Source: Williamsia soli (GTDB lineage: Bacteria; Actinomycetota; Actinomycetes; Mycobacteriales; Mycobacteriaceae). Taken from it: DNA of 64,000 nt. The notes beneath the pieces were generated by a model. That model saw only the letters and a program-made list of their open reading frames with translations, was not told where the DNA came from and did no database searches. Every line of letters starts with the position of its first letter. Position 1 is the stretch's first letter. Positions 11,725-19,688 of the stretch are shown here, piece by piece. Both the position numbers and the translations under genes were made by a program. Location of the stretch: positions 620,001-684,000 of the forward strand of contig NZ_JAFRDR010000002.1 of NCBI RefSeq assembly GCF_017377795.1. The letters are read 5' to 3'.

Positions 11725-12863
11725 GCGTCGGCCAGCCTGTTCGGGTCGAACAGCGCAATGGGATGATCTGTGGCGCCGTCGATGGCGAGATCAGCGAGAA
11801 TCTCACCCACCACTGGAACGAACTTGAACCCGTGCCCGGAGAAGCCGCAGGCGACAGTCACATTGTTGTGTCCGGGATGCCGTGCGATGACGAAGTTCTC
11901 GTCCGGGGTGGTCGAGTACATGCACGTCGCGGTGTCCAGTACCGACCCGGTCAACCCGGGTAGCAGCCTGCCCACGCGTTCGACCATCGCCTCGATCTCG
12001 TGTGGGTACACCGTCCGATCGATCGTCTCGGGCGTGCAGTCTTCACCTTTGCGGAAGAAGGCGACCTTGGCGCCGCCCCCGGGCCCGTCGATGGGTGGGA
12101 ATCCATAGATCTGCTCGACCCCGTCGGTCTCGTGGATGTAGATCGGGCCACCCTCCATCGGGGCGGAGCCGGCCACGGGGTCGATCCAATACATCACCTG
12201 GCGCTCGATCCTGATGGGGATGCCGATGTCGGAGAGCATCTTCGGCGCCCACGCCCCTGGACACACAACCACGTGCGCGGCGCGGTAGGTGCCCGCCTCC
12301 GTGGTCACCAGGACCCCGTCGCCGGAGTCCGACCATGACGTGACGGGTTCACCGAAGTGCAGGTCGGCGCCTGCATTCTGCGCGAGGGTGATGTGCGCCT
12401 GCACAGTGGCCTCCGGGCGGGCGAATCCGGCCATGCTCTCGTACAGCGCCATCTGTCCTGCAGGCGGGTCGAACGCCGGAAAGCGCCGATGCACCTCCCG
12501 GTCGGTCAACACCTCGTGCGCCAGACCCCACTGCTCCGAGGCCCGCAAGGAGCCCGAGAAGGTCGTGGATTCTGCGGGCCCCATGAACAAACCGCCGGTG
12601 ACCGAGTAGACATCTATCCCGCTGTCCTGCTTGAGTTTCTCCCACAATTCGTACGATCGCAGGAGCAACGGGACGTAGGCGGGATCCTCGAAGTACGACT
12701 GCCGGATGATCCGGGAACCGCCGTGGCTCGAACCCTGATCGTGCGCGGGGGTGAAGCGCTCGAGACCCAGGACCCGCCTGCCACGGGCCGCGAGGTGATA
12801 TGCCGCCGCGGATCCCATCCCGCCGAGGCCCAGGACGATGACGTCGTAGTCCGTATTGCTCAA
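11721..12863 (-). CDS. soxA: Monomeric sarcosine oxidase
   Basis: FAD enzyme oxidising sarcosine (N-methylglycine) to glycine, formaldehyde and hydrogen peroxide. The 380-aa protein has the dinucleotide loop GLGGMGSAA at about 12-20, the [11 protein letters not shown] block at 44-54 and Cys314 in [12 protein letters not shown], the position of the covalent FAD cysteine in this family. N-methyl-L-tryptophan oxidase is a close relative, but the gene next door is a dimethylglycine oxidase, which makes sarcosine. It starts with TTG 12863, overlapping the upstream stop (TTGA) with GGTGGTGGG before it; the GcvT-containing enzyme upstream and gbcA downstream form one operon with it. Confidence 0.87.
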   Translation of the reverse strand: MSNTDYDVIVLGLGGMGSAAAYHLAARGRRVLGLERFTPAHDQGSSHGGSRIIRQSYFEDPAYVPLLLRSYELWEKLKQDSGIDVYSVTGGLFMGPAESTTFSGSLRASEQWGLAHEVLTDREVHRRFPAFDPPAGQMALYESMAGFARPEATVQAHITLAQNAGADLHFGEPVTSWSDSGDGVLVTTEAGTYRAAHVVVCPGAWAPKMLSDIGIPIRIERQVMYWIDPVAGSAPMEGGPIYIHETDGVEQIYGFPPIDGPGGGAKVAFFRKGEDCTPETIDRTVYPHEIEAMVERVGRLLPGLTGSVLDTATCMYSTTPDENFVIARHPGHNNVTVACGFSGHGFKFVPVVGEILADLAIDGATDHPIALFDPNRLADA

Positions 12864-15331
12864 CCCACCACTCCGATCAGTCCTTTGACCCGATCGCCTG
12901 CCGGATCGACGAGCACCGGATCGGTGACGGTGAAGTCGAGGGCGCGACCGAAGTATTCGATGCTCACGTGTTGTCCGACGTCGACGTCCGGTCGCACCTT
13001 CACATAGGCGATCGTGCGTCCGACGGTCGGAGAGAAGGCAGCAGAGGTGACGTGACCCACCACCTCGCCGTCCATCAGTACAGGTTCACCTCCGAGGACC
13101 ACTGCGGCCGGATCGTCGGCCACCACCGTCTGCAGCCGGCACCGGATCGGACGTTCCAGCAAGGCTTCGCGGCCGAAGAAATCGTGCTTGCGTCCCACGG
13201 CGAACCCGATTCCCGCCTCGTCCGGAGTCATCTCGGCGCTCATGTCATGTCCCCATGAGCGATAACCCTTTTCGATGCGGAGTACATCGAGCGCGCTACG
13301 TCCGGCGAGGACTGCACCGACCGTCTCCCCGGCCTCCGCGAGGCGATCCCACAGCTGTTGTCCGTCGGCGTTGCCGGCGTAGATCTCCCACCCCAGTTCG
13401 CCGACGTACGAGATGCGCAACACGGTGACGGCGATGCCGGCGATCGTGGCTTCAGCGGCCTTGTAGTAGCCGAGGGTGTTGTCCCGCAGGTCGATCGAGC
13501 ACAACGGTGCCACCAGATCCCGGGCCCGCGGCCCCCAGACGCCGATGCAGCAGGTCACTGCGGTGATGTCGGTGATCGTGACCGCCTCCGCATCACGCCG
13601 GCGACGCAACCAATCGATGTCCATCGGGCCGTTGATACCGAGCTGGAAACGATCGTCGCCCAGCCGCGCGACGGTCACATCGCTGCGTATCCCGCCGCCG
13701 GCGTCGAGGAGCAGGGCGTAGACCACGGTCCCGATCGGACGGTCGACGTTGCGCGTCAGCAGTCCGCTCAAAAAGGTTGCCGCGTCCGGTCCGGTCACCT
13801 CGACCCTCATCAGGGACGTCATGTCGTACAAGCCGACTCGCTCCCTCGTTGCCGCGGCCTCCGCAAGGACGATGGGCGACCAATGCCGACTCCCCCACTC
13901 GTCGGCGGGATGGTGGTGGTGCGCGTCCACCAGATGAGCGTTCGACTCGTACCAGGCCGGACGTTCCCACTGCCTGCCCACATGGAAGACGGCGCCCGCT
14001 GCGACCTGGCGAGCGTGGAACGGGCTGGCGGCGACATCGCGCTGCACCGAGCGCGGCTCCCGCGGATGAATGATGTCGTAGACCTCGACAAAACCCTGCG
14101 CGCTCGTGTCCGCCACGTAGTCGGGCTCCAATTGCGCGTCGGTGAACCGGGCGAGGTCGCAGCCGTGCAGATCGACGTCGGGTGTGCCTTGTGTGATCCA
14201 GTGCGCCATGGTTTTCGCTACGCCGGCCGAGTGCGTGACCCACACCGCCTCGGCGACCCAGAAGCCGTCGAGGTCCGGGTGCTCACCCATCATCGGCCCA
14301 CCATCGGGGGTGAAGGAGAAGATGCCGTTGAACCCGTCGACGACCTCGGCAGAGGCGACGCCGGGCAACAGTCGTGCCGTCTCGGCCCATGCGGGATCGA
14401 AGTCCGCTGCGGTGAACGGCAACATGGACGGCATCGACTCGGCGGCAGTGGCCTCGTACAGCCTGTTCATGTCCACGGGCATCGGCCGGTGGCCGTAGTA
14501 TCCGATGCCGATCTGGTCACCGTGCTGCCGGTAGTACAGATCTGCATCCTGATGCCGCAGGATGGGCAACACGGCGTCGGCATGGCCGCGGCCGGCATCC
14601 GGAAATGCGGAAAGCGACTCCACGGCAGATGTTTTCGCGTACTGATGGCCCATCGGCACCAGCGGCACCACCAGACCGACGAGCTCACCGAGTTGCGCAC
14701 CCCAGAATCCCGCGCAGGAGATGACGACGTCGGCGTCGAAGACCCGATCGGTCGTTCGCACCCCCGTCACCGACCCCCCGCGCTCGAGCACCTCGACCAC
14801 GACCTGGTCACCGATGAAGACCGCCCCACGTTCAGTCGCGCGATTCATCTGCGCGGTGATCGCCGCAGGCGCTCCGGCCAGTCCGTCGGTCGGCGTGTGC
14901 AGACCACCGAAGACGAGTCCGCGATCGAGCAGTGGGTGCAGGGCGACACACTCGGCGGGTGTGAGCAGCTCGGCCGGAATTCCCGCGACCTTCGCCCAGC
15001 CCTCCTTGCGGGCGAGCTCGGCCAGGCGCTGCGGCGTGGTCGCCACCTCGAGGCCTCCCACAGCGTTGAACGAGAGGCTGCCTGGTTGATTGAGTGACCC
15101 GAACTTCTGTGCGGTGTACTGCGCAAAACGGGCCATCGTGCGGGAGGCATTGGTCTGGAACACGAGACCGGGTGCGTGCGAACTCGAGCCGCCCGTCATG
15201 GCCGTCGTTCCGGGCACCAGAGGCCCGCGGTCGAGGACCGTCACGTCGCGGTGACCCAGCGTGGTCAGCTCATCTGCGAGAGACGATCCGACCACGCCGG
15301 CGCCGATGATGAGGAATCGTGGTTGTCCCAC
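12860..15331 (-). CDS. Dimethylglycine oxidase/dehydrogenase, FAD-GcvT fusion
   Basis: An 823-aa two-part enzyme closely resembling the 830-aa Arthrobacter globiformis dimethylglycine oxidase. Residues 1-400 are an FAD (DAO) domain with [10 protein letters not shown] at 8-17 and [18 protein letters not shown], where the His is the usual covalent-FAD site. From about 430 to the end is a GcvT/aminomethyltransferase-like domain ([34 protein letters not shown]) that passes the one-carbon unit to tetrahydrofolate. It converts dimethylglycine to sarcosine. GTG 15331 has GGAG 7 nt upstream. First gene of the operon dimethylglycine oxidase-soxA-gbcA-permease. Confidence 0.92.
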   Translation of the reverse strand: MGQPRFLIIGAGVVGSSLADELTTLGHRDVTVLDRGPLVPGTTAMTGGSSSHAPGLVFQTNASRTMARFAQYTAQKFGSLNQPGSLSFNAVGGLEVATTPQRLAELARKEGWAKVAGIPAELLTPAECVALHPLLDRGLVFGGLHTPTDGLAGAPAAITAQMNRATERGAVFIGDQVVVEVLERGGSVTGVRTTDRVFDADVVISCAGFWGAQLGELVGLVVPLVPMGHQYAKTSAVESLSAFPDAGRGHADAVLPILRHQDADLYYRQHGDQIGIGYYGHRPMPVDMNRLYEATAAESMPSMLPFTAADFDPAWAETARLLPGVASAEVVDGFNGIFSFTPDGGPMMGEHPDLDGFWVAEAVWVTHSAGVAKTMAHWITQGTPDVDLHGCDLARFTDAQLEPDYVADTSAQGFVEVYDIIHPREPRSVQRDVAASPFHARQVAAGAVFHVGRQWERPAWYESNAHLVDAHHHHPADEWGSRHWSPIVLAEAAATRERVGLYDMTSLMRVEVTGPDAATFLSGLLTRNVDRPIGTVVYALLLDAGGGIRSDVTVARLGDDRFQLGINGPMDIDWLRRRRDAEAVTITDITAVTCCIGVWGPRARDLVAPLCSIDLRDNTLGYYKAAEATIAGIAVTVLRISYVGELGWEIYAGNADGQQLWDRLAEAGETVGAVLAGRSALDVLRIEKGYRSWGHDMSAEMTPDEAGIGFAVGRKHDFFGREALLERPIRCRLQTVVADDPAAVVLGGEPVLMDGEVVGHVTSAAFSPTVGRTIAYVKVRPDVDVGQHVSIEYFGRALDFTVTDPVLVDPAGDRVKGLIGVVG

Positions 15332-15372
15332 CAGAAGTCTCCAAACCTAGCGACCACCGAGCAAATCCAGTT

Positions 15373-15408
15373 GTTGCGCTGTCTGCAACACGTCGTGCTC
15401 TACGCAAC
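15373..15408. promoter_or_regulatory. Tandem GTTGC-N7-GCAAC boxes before the dimethylglycine oxidase operon
   Basis: Positions 15373-15389 are a perfect GTTGC-N7-GCAAC inverted repeat. A second, degenerate copy (GTCGT-N7-GCAAC) lies at 15392-15408, exactly 19 bp further. The same pair with the same spacing occurs before the ferredoxin gene (16352-16387). They are the best candidates for the operators of the IclR protein encoded between them. They start 2 bp after the predicted -10 of the operon promoter, a position that fits repression. Confidence 0.7.
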
Positions 15409-15410
15409 AA

Positions 15411-15439
15411 ATGGTGGGCCTGGGTGCGCCCGGTGTCAA
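15411..15439 (-). promoter_or_regulatory. Predicted promoter of the dimethylglycine oxidase operon
   Basis: On the minus strand a consensus -35 TTGACA (15439-15434) is followed after 17 nt by CACCAT (15416-15411), a weak -10 that keeps the A and final T. The start of transcription would fall inside the adjoining palindromic boxes, about 70 nt before the GTG start at 15331. The -35 is strong, the -10 is weak, so the call is tentative. Confidence 0.5.
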
Positions 15440-15450
15440 GTCACATCGGG

Positions 15451-16230
15451 TCAGCCCGGAAAGCCGATCCGCCGACTGACCTCGAGGGCCGCTTCCCGAA
15501 CCCGTGGTGCCAGCAATTCCATGGCGTCCGGGGTCAGGCGGAAACTCGGACCTGAAATACTCAGCGCCGCAACGACGTCACGGGTGTGATCACGCACCGG
15601 TGCCGCGATCGCGTTGAGGCCCTCCTCGAGTTCCTCCACCGCACCCGACCAGCCCCGCCCGGCGATGACGTGCAGTTCGTCACGCAGAGCATCTCGGCCG
15701 ACGATCGTGCGATCGGTGAAGCGTTCGAGGGTCTCGTCGAGCGTGGCCCCGAGCTCGGCATCGGTCAGAGCCGACAACAGCACTTTCCCGCTGGAGGTGG
15801 CGTGTGCAGGCGAACTCTGGCCGACCCAGGTGCGCAGGGCAATACCCGACGGACCACTGGACTCGGTGATGTTGATCGCGCGGTCGCCTTCGAGGATCGC
15901 CAGATTGACCGTCTCTCCCACTTCCGCGGCCAGCGGATCACACACGTCGCGGCTTTCTTTCCCGAGATCCCGTGTCGCCATCGTCGCGCCGGCGAGCCGC
16001 ACAAGCGTGAAGCCGAGCCGGTACTTCCCCCGGTCGGCCAGTTGCTCGACGAAACCCCTGGCCTCGAGAACAGAGACCAGTCGGGAGACCGTCGACTTGT
16101 GGACGCCCAAGGTGTCCGCGATGTCCGAGACACCACCCTGCCCCTCCCGGGCCAGGATCTCCAGCACCTGCAGCGCCCGGTCGACCGATTGGATCGACGC
16201 GGGTCGGGTTTCGTTCTCGGCATCAGTCAT
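15451..16230 (-). CDS. IclR-family regulator of the betaine island
   Basis: A 259-aa regulator with an N-terminal winged helix (about 12-75; IADTLGVHKSTVSRLVSVLEARGFV) and a C-terminal IclR effector domain (about 90-250) with the typical TSSGKVLLSAL and GIALRTWVG blocks. The RBS AGGGTGA precedes ATG 16230. It lies between two outward-reading transcription units of the same pathway, both carrying the same inverted repeats, so it most likely controls both. The effector would be betaine or a demethylation product; the sequence does not say which. A 119-nt gap separates it from the downstream operon, which has its own predicted promoter. Confidence 0.9.
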   Translation of the reverse strand: MTDAENETRPASIQSVDRALQVLEILAREGQGGVSDIADTLGVHKSTVSRLVSVLEARGFVEQLADRGKYRLGFTLVRLAGATMATRDLGKESRDVCDPLAAEVGETVNLAILEGDRAINITESSGPSGIALRTWVGQSSPAHATSSGKVLLSALTDAELGATLDETLERFTDRTIVGRDALRDELHVIAGRGWSGAVEELEEGLNAIAAPVRDHTRDVVAALSISGPSFRLTPDAMELLAPRVREAALEVSRRIGFPG

Positions 16231-16322
16231 CGCTGTTCACCCTAAACGGACGGCTACCGGCGACCGCGACGACCCGTTCCGGCGCTGTGCGCTCGGGTTA
16301 TGCACAACACGCGCGCGGTGGC

Positions 16323-16351
16323 TTGACGAGGGGGCCGACGGCTGCCAGTCT
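16323..16351 (+). promoter_or_regulatory. Predicted promoter of the ferredoxin-reductase unit
   Basis: TTGACG (16323-16328) as -35, 17-nt spacer, and CAGTCT (16346-16351) as a weak -10. The layout mirrors the promoter of the divergent operon: consensus-like -35, 17-nt spacer, weak xAxxxT -10, then immediately the tandem GTTGC boxes. Confidence 0.45.
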
Positions 16352-16387
16352 GTTGCGCATAACGATTCTTGTTGCAACGTACGCAAC
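16352..16387. promoter_or_regulatory. Tandem GTTGC-N7-GCAAC boxes before the ferredoxin gene
   Basis: A degenerate box (GTTGC-N7-GATTC) at 16352-16368 and a perfect GTTGC-N7-GCAAC box at 16371-16387, 19 bp apart from start to start. The same element and spacing are found before the dimethylglycine oxidase operon. They abut the predicted -10, so a bound IclR protein would block or position RNA polymerase. Confidence 0.7.
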
Positions 16388-16423
16388 TGGCCATCTCATA
16401 CGCTCCGACTTCCCGAGGCCACC

Positions 16424-16774
16424 ATGACAACTCTCCCCCAGCAGGACCTCACCTACTTCTTGGTGGCGACCACCGACACGCTCCCCGCGGGCGAAGTCAT
16501 GCGGGTGACACCGCCGGGACAGGCACCCATCGCGGTATTCCACACGAGCGACGGCGTGTTCGCGATCGACGACACCTGCTCCCATCAAGACACCTCCCTC
16601 GCCGACGGCTGGGTCGAAGATTGCGCCGTGGAGTGCCCTCTCCACGAGGCCTGCTTCGACCTACGGACCGGGATGCCCTCCGGCCCGCCAGCCAAACTGC
16701 CGGTTCGTACCCACGAGACCGTCGTCGACGACGGGAGCATCTATCTGCGCCTGAGCGCGCCCGACGCCGCATGA
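16424..16774 (+). CDS. Rieske [2Fe-2S] ferredoxin of the demethylase system
   Basis: A 116-aa Rieske-type ferredoxin of the dioxygenase (BphF/HcaC) kind. The cluster ligands are Cys52-His54 (TCSHQD) and Cys71-His74 (CPLHEA). It would carry electrons from the reductase encoded next to it to the Rieske oxygenase GbcA. ATG 16424 has GAGG about 7 nt upstream; the frame is open further upstream but through the operator. Its stop overlaps the reductase start (ATGA). Confidence 0.9.
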   Translation: MTTLPQQDLTYFLVATTDTLPAGEVMRVTPPGQAPIAVFHTSDGVFAIDDTCSHQDTSLADGWVEDCAVECPLHEACFDLRTGMPSGPPAKLPVRTHETVVDDGSIYLRLSAPDAA

Positions 16775-17991
16775 GCGGTGACGGCCCTCCACCGCACGTC
16801 GATACTTCCGTCGCGATCGTCGGGGCCTCGCTGGCAGGTTTGTCCACCGCCCGGGAGCTCAGGACACTCGGCCACACCGGATTCATCACCTTGATCGGCG
16901 CCGAGAGCCACTACCCGTACGACCGTCCCCCACTGTCGAAAGGCATTCTGCAACAGACCGACCCACCGGAGTCGTTGATGCTCGCAGACGCTGACGATCA
17001 CACCGGATTCAGCTGGCGACTCGGCGTCGGAGCGATCGGACTGCGGCACACCGATACCGGACACGCGGTCGAACTCGCAGATGGTGACGTCGTCGAAGCG
17101 CAGGCGGTGATCGCGGCCACGGGATCTCGCGCACGCACTCTGATCGGAACGGGCCTTTCCGGGGTCCACACGCTCCGAACGCTCGACGACGCCGCGGCGC
17201 TGGCCGAATCCTTGCGCGAGGGCACGCATGTCGTCGTCATCGGTGCCGGTTTCATCGGATGCGAAGTGGCATCCAGCGCAGCAACTCTGGGCAAGAAGGT
17301 GACCATCGTGGAAGCATCCGAGACGCCCGGTGCTGCAATTGTGGGGCCAGAACTCGCTGCCCGCTTACATCGCCGACACGCAGCGCACGGTGTCCGACTG
17401 GTCACCGGTGCCGCGATCGACACCATCAACGGATCCGAGCGCGTCGAGTCGGTGACCCTCGCCGACGGCAGCGAGCTGCCCGCAGACGTGGTGGTCATCG
17501 GTATCGGAGCAATTCCGAACACCGAGTGGCTGAAGGCATCGGGCGTCGCCCTGGACACCGGGGTCCTGACGGACGCCGACTGCGCCACCGCGGTGGGCGG
17601 GGTCTACGCGGTCGGCGACTGCGCCCGCGTCCACGACCCCCAGACCGGCTTGCACCTGCGGCAAGAACACTGGTCGGGCGCGCTCGACCATTCGCGTCGA
17701 GCAGCCCGGCGACTGCTGGGCCTTTCGGCTCCGAAAACCGTTGCGCCGTACTTCTGGTCGGACCAGTACGGCACCAGGCTCCAGGTGAGCGGAACAGTGC
17801 CCACCGGCACGGACCCCGTGTACCTCGATGGCGGACCCGACACCGATTCGTTCGTCGCGACGTTCGGCGCGGGCGACCACCCTTCGGCAGTGGTGGCCGT
17901 GGACGGTGGACGACTGTTCACCCGATTGCGCAAGGAACTCGACCGTTCAGAAGACCGGCGCCGATCCGCGCAGATGGTCGAACACCAGTGA
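16771..17991 (+). CDS. FAD-dependent ferredoxin reductase (rhodocoxin/putidaredoxin reductase type)
   Basis: A 406-aa NAD(P)H:ferredoxin reductase. FAD loop AIVGASLAGLSTARELR lies near residues 13-29, YPYDRPPLSKGIL is the conserved flavin-contact block of this family, NAD-binding GAGFIGCEVA is at about 157-166, and GGVYAVGDCARV is the second FAD motif. ATG 16771 overlaps the ferredoxin stop. With the ferredoxin and GbcA it gives a three-component Rieske system, unlike Pseudomonas, where a single GbcB flavin/iron-sulfur protein does both jobs. Its 3' end overlaps the convergent Lrp gene by 45 nt. Confidence 0.9.
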   Translation: MSGDGPPPHVDTSVAIVGASLAGLSTARELRTLGHTGFITLIGAESHYPYDRPPLSKGILQQTDPPESLMLADADDHTGFSWRLGVGAIGLRHTDTGHAVELADGDVVEAQAVIAATGSRARTLIGTGLSGVHTLRTLDDAAALAESLREGTHVVVIGAGFIGCEVASSAATLGKKVTIVEASETPGAAIVGPELAARLHRRHAAHGVRLVTGAAIDTINGSERVESVTLADGSELPADVVVIGIGAIPNTEWLKASGVALDTGVLTDADCATAVGGVYAVGDCARVHDPQTGLHLRQEHWSGALDHSRRAARRLLGLSAPKTVAPYFWSDQYGTRLQVSGTVPTGTDPVYLDGGPDTDSFVATFGAGDHPSAVVAVDGGRLFTRLRKELDRSEDRRRSAQMVEHQ

Positions 17992-18435
17992 CGTCGTGGT
18001 TCCCGACACCTCGGGCCGGGAATTGAGCATCTCGACGAACTGACGCAGGCTCTCGGTGTCCGCGGTGGCGACATGCAGGAGGTAGTCGTCGGCCCCGGCC
18101 AGGAAGAACACATCGATCACGTCGTCCTTCTGCCCGATCTCGGCGACGAAGCGGCGGATCTGCCCTCGTGCATCGGATTGCAGACTGACCGCCACCATCG
18201 CTCGCAGGGGGCGGCCAACCGCTGCCGGATCGATGTCGGCGAAGAACCCGCGCACGACCCCGAGATCGATCAGGCGGCGGATCCGGCCGTGACACGTCGA
18301 TGCGGCGATTCCCACCTCGGAGGCAAGTGCGCTGTTGGACGCACGGGCATCGGCCTGGAGCAGGGTCAGCAGGCGGCGATCAATGTCGTCGAGGCCCGCC
18401 GTCCGGGCCCGAATATTATTCGGTTCAAGTGCCAT
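17947..18435 (-). CDS. aldR: Lrp/AsnC-family regulator, AldR-like
   Basis: A 162-aa Lrp/AsnC protein: helix-turn-helix at about 15-55 (DDIDRRLLTLLQADARASNSALASEVGIAASTCHGRIRRL-type region) and a C-terminal RAM ligand-binding domain. It is divergent from ald, the same arrangement as aldR-ald (Rv2779c-Rv2780), where AldR controls ald in response to amino acids. I chose ATG 18435 because GGAAGG stands 7 nt before it; upstream in-frame codons to 18501 lack such a site. The 3' end overlaps the convergent reductase gene. Confidence 0.9.
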   Translation of the reverse strand: MALEPNNIRARTAGLDDIDRRLLTLLQADARASNSALASEVGIAASTCHGRIRRLIDLGVVRGFFADIDPAAVGRPLRAMVAVSLQSDARGQIRRFVAEIGQKDDVIDVFFLAGADDYLLHVATADTESLRQFVEMLNSRPEVSGTTTSLVFDHLRGSAPVF

Positions 18436-18519
18436 CACGAGGCCTTCCATCGAAGATTCTTTCAAGTTACTACGTCCCACGAGAATTATGTTCAGAGACA
18501 TTGCTACTTTCCCGACGTT

Positions 18520-18537
18520 TGTTCACGCTGGTGAACA
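18520..18537. promoter_or_regulatory. Inverted repeat in the aldR-ald divergent region
   Basis: TGTTCAC-GCTG-GTGAACA, a perfect 7-bp inverted repeat with a 4-nt centre, 34 nt before the ald ATG. Its size and place suit an Lrp-type operator for AldR; it could also form a small hairpin in the ald leader. No experimental consensus was compared. Confidence 0.5.
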
Positions 18538-18571
18538 CACCGAGCCCATCCATATCGAGGAGAGTCCAGCC

Positions 18572-19684
18572 ATGCGCGTCGGCGTCCCACGCGAGATCAA
18601 GAACAACGAATACCGCGTTGCCATCACCCCGGCTGGGGTCGCCGAGCTCACCCGGCGCGGCCACGAAGTGGTCATCGAGCACGAGGCCGGGAGTGGCTCG
18701 GCGATTGCCGACACCGACTTCAAGGAGGCCGGCGCGCAGATCCTCGGTACCGCCCGGGAGGTGTGGGAACAGGCCGACCTGCTGCTCAAGGTCAAAGAAC
18801 CCATCGCCCCCGAGTACGAGCTCATGCGGGAGGGCCAGACGCTGTTCACCTACCTGCACCTCGCCGCGAGCCGGGCCTGCACGGACGCGTTGCTGGCGTC
18901 AGGCACCACTGCCATCGCCTACGAGACCGTTCAAGCCGCCGATGGGTCCCTACCGTTGCTCGCCCCCATGAGTGAGGTCGCCGGGCGTCTTGCACCTCAG
19001 GTCGGCGCCTATCACCTCATGCGTTCGGCCGGCGGCCGCGGCGTGCTCATGGGCGGTGTCCCCGGCACCGCACCCGCAGAGGTCGTCGTGATCGGCGGCG
19101 GCGTCAGCGGTGTCAACGCCGCAACCATCGCAGTCGGCATGGGCGCCGACGTCACCGTCTTCGATCTGGACATCGCCAAACTCCGCGCCATCGATGCACG
19201 TTTCAACGGGCGAGTCCACACCCGATACAGCACCACACTCGACCTCGACGAGGCGATCAAGAAGGCCGACCTCGTGATCGGCGCCGTGCTGGTGCCCGGC
19301 GCCAAGGCCCCGGTTCTCGTCTCCAATTCGCTGGTGGCGCAGATGAAGCCGGGGTCGGTCCTCGTCGACATCGCCATCGATCAGGGCGGATGCTTCGAAG
19401 ACTCTCGGCCCACGACACACGACGACCCGACCTTCATGGTCCACGACTCGGTCTTCTACTGCGTCGCGAACATGCCCGGGTCCGTGGCCCGGACCTCGAC
19501 GATGGCGCTGACCGGCGCGACATTGCCCCACGTGCTGCGCCTCGCCGACCTCGGTTGGGTCGACGCCCTGCGCCGTGACCCCGCTCTCGCCAGGGGACTG
19601 AGCACCCATCAGGGTGAACTGCTCTGCCCACACGTGTCCGAGGCCCTCAACATCCCGCTGGGAACCTCACCGCTGGCCGTCTGA
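18572..19684 (+). CDS. ald: Alanine dehydrogenase
   Basis: NAD-dependent enzyme interconverting alanine with pyruvate and ammonia; in M. tuberculosis it also reductively aminates glyoxylate to glycine. The 370-aa length is standard. MRVGVPREIKNNEYRVAITP opens the protein, Lys75 (LKVKEP) and His96 (TYLHLAAS) are the catalytic residues, and VVIGGGVSGVNAA is the NAD loop. ATG 18572 follows GAGGAGAG. Its closeness to genes that release glycine from betaine may be relevant to nitrogen use, though the pairing with aldR is ancestral. Confidence 0.97.
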   Translation: MRVGVPREIKNNEYRVAITPAGVAELTRRGHEVVIEHEAGSGSAIADTDFKEAGAQILGTAREVWEQADLLLKVKEPIAPEYELMREGQTLFTYLHLAASRACTDALLASGTTAIAYETVQAADGSLPLLAPMSEVAGRLAPQVGAYHLMRSAGGRGVLMGGVPGTAPAEVVVIGGGVSGVNAATIAVGMGADVTVFDLDIAKLRAIDARFNGRVHTRYSTTLDLDEAIKKADLVIGAVLVPGAKAPVLVSNSLVAQMKPGSVLVDIAIDQGGCFEDSRPTTHDDPTFMVHDSVFYCVANMPGSVARTSTMALTGATLPHVLRLADLGWVDALRRDPALARGLSTHQGELLCPHVSEALNIPLGTSPLAV

Positions 19685-19688
19685 TCGT

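Noticed and set aside
13358-15097. 579-codon open frame on the plus strand
   Set aside because: Antisense to the dimethylglycine oxidase gene, with no family features.
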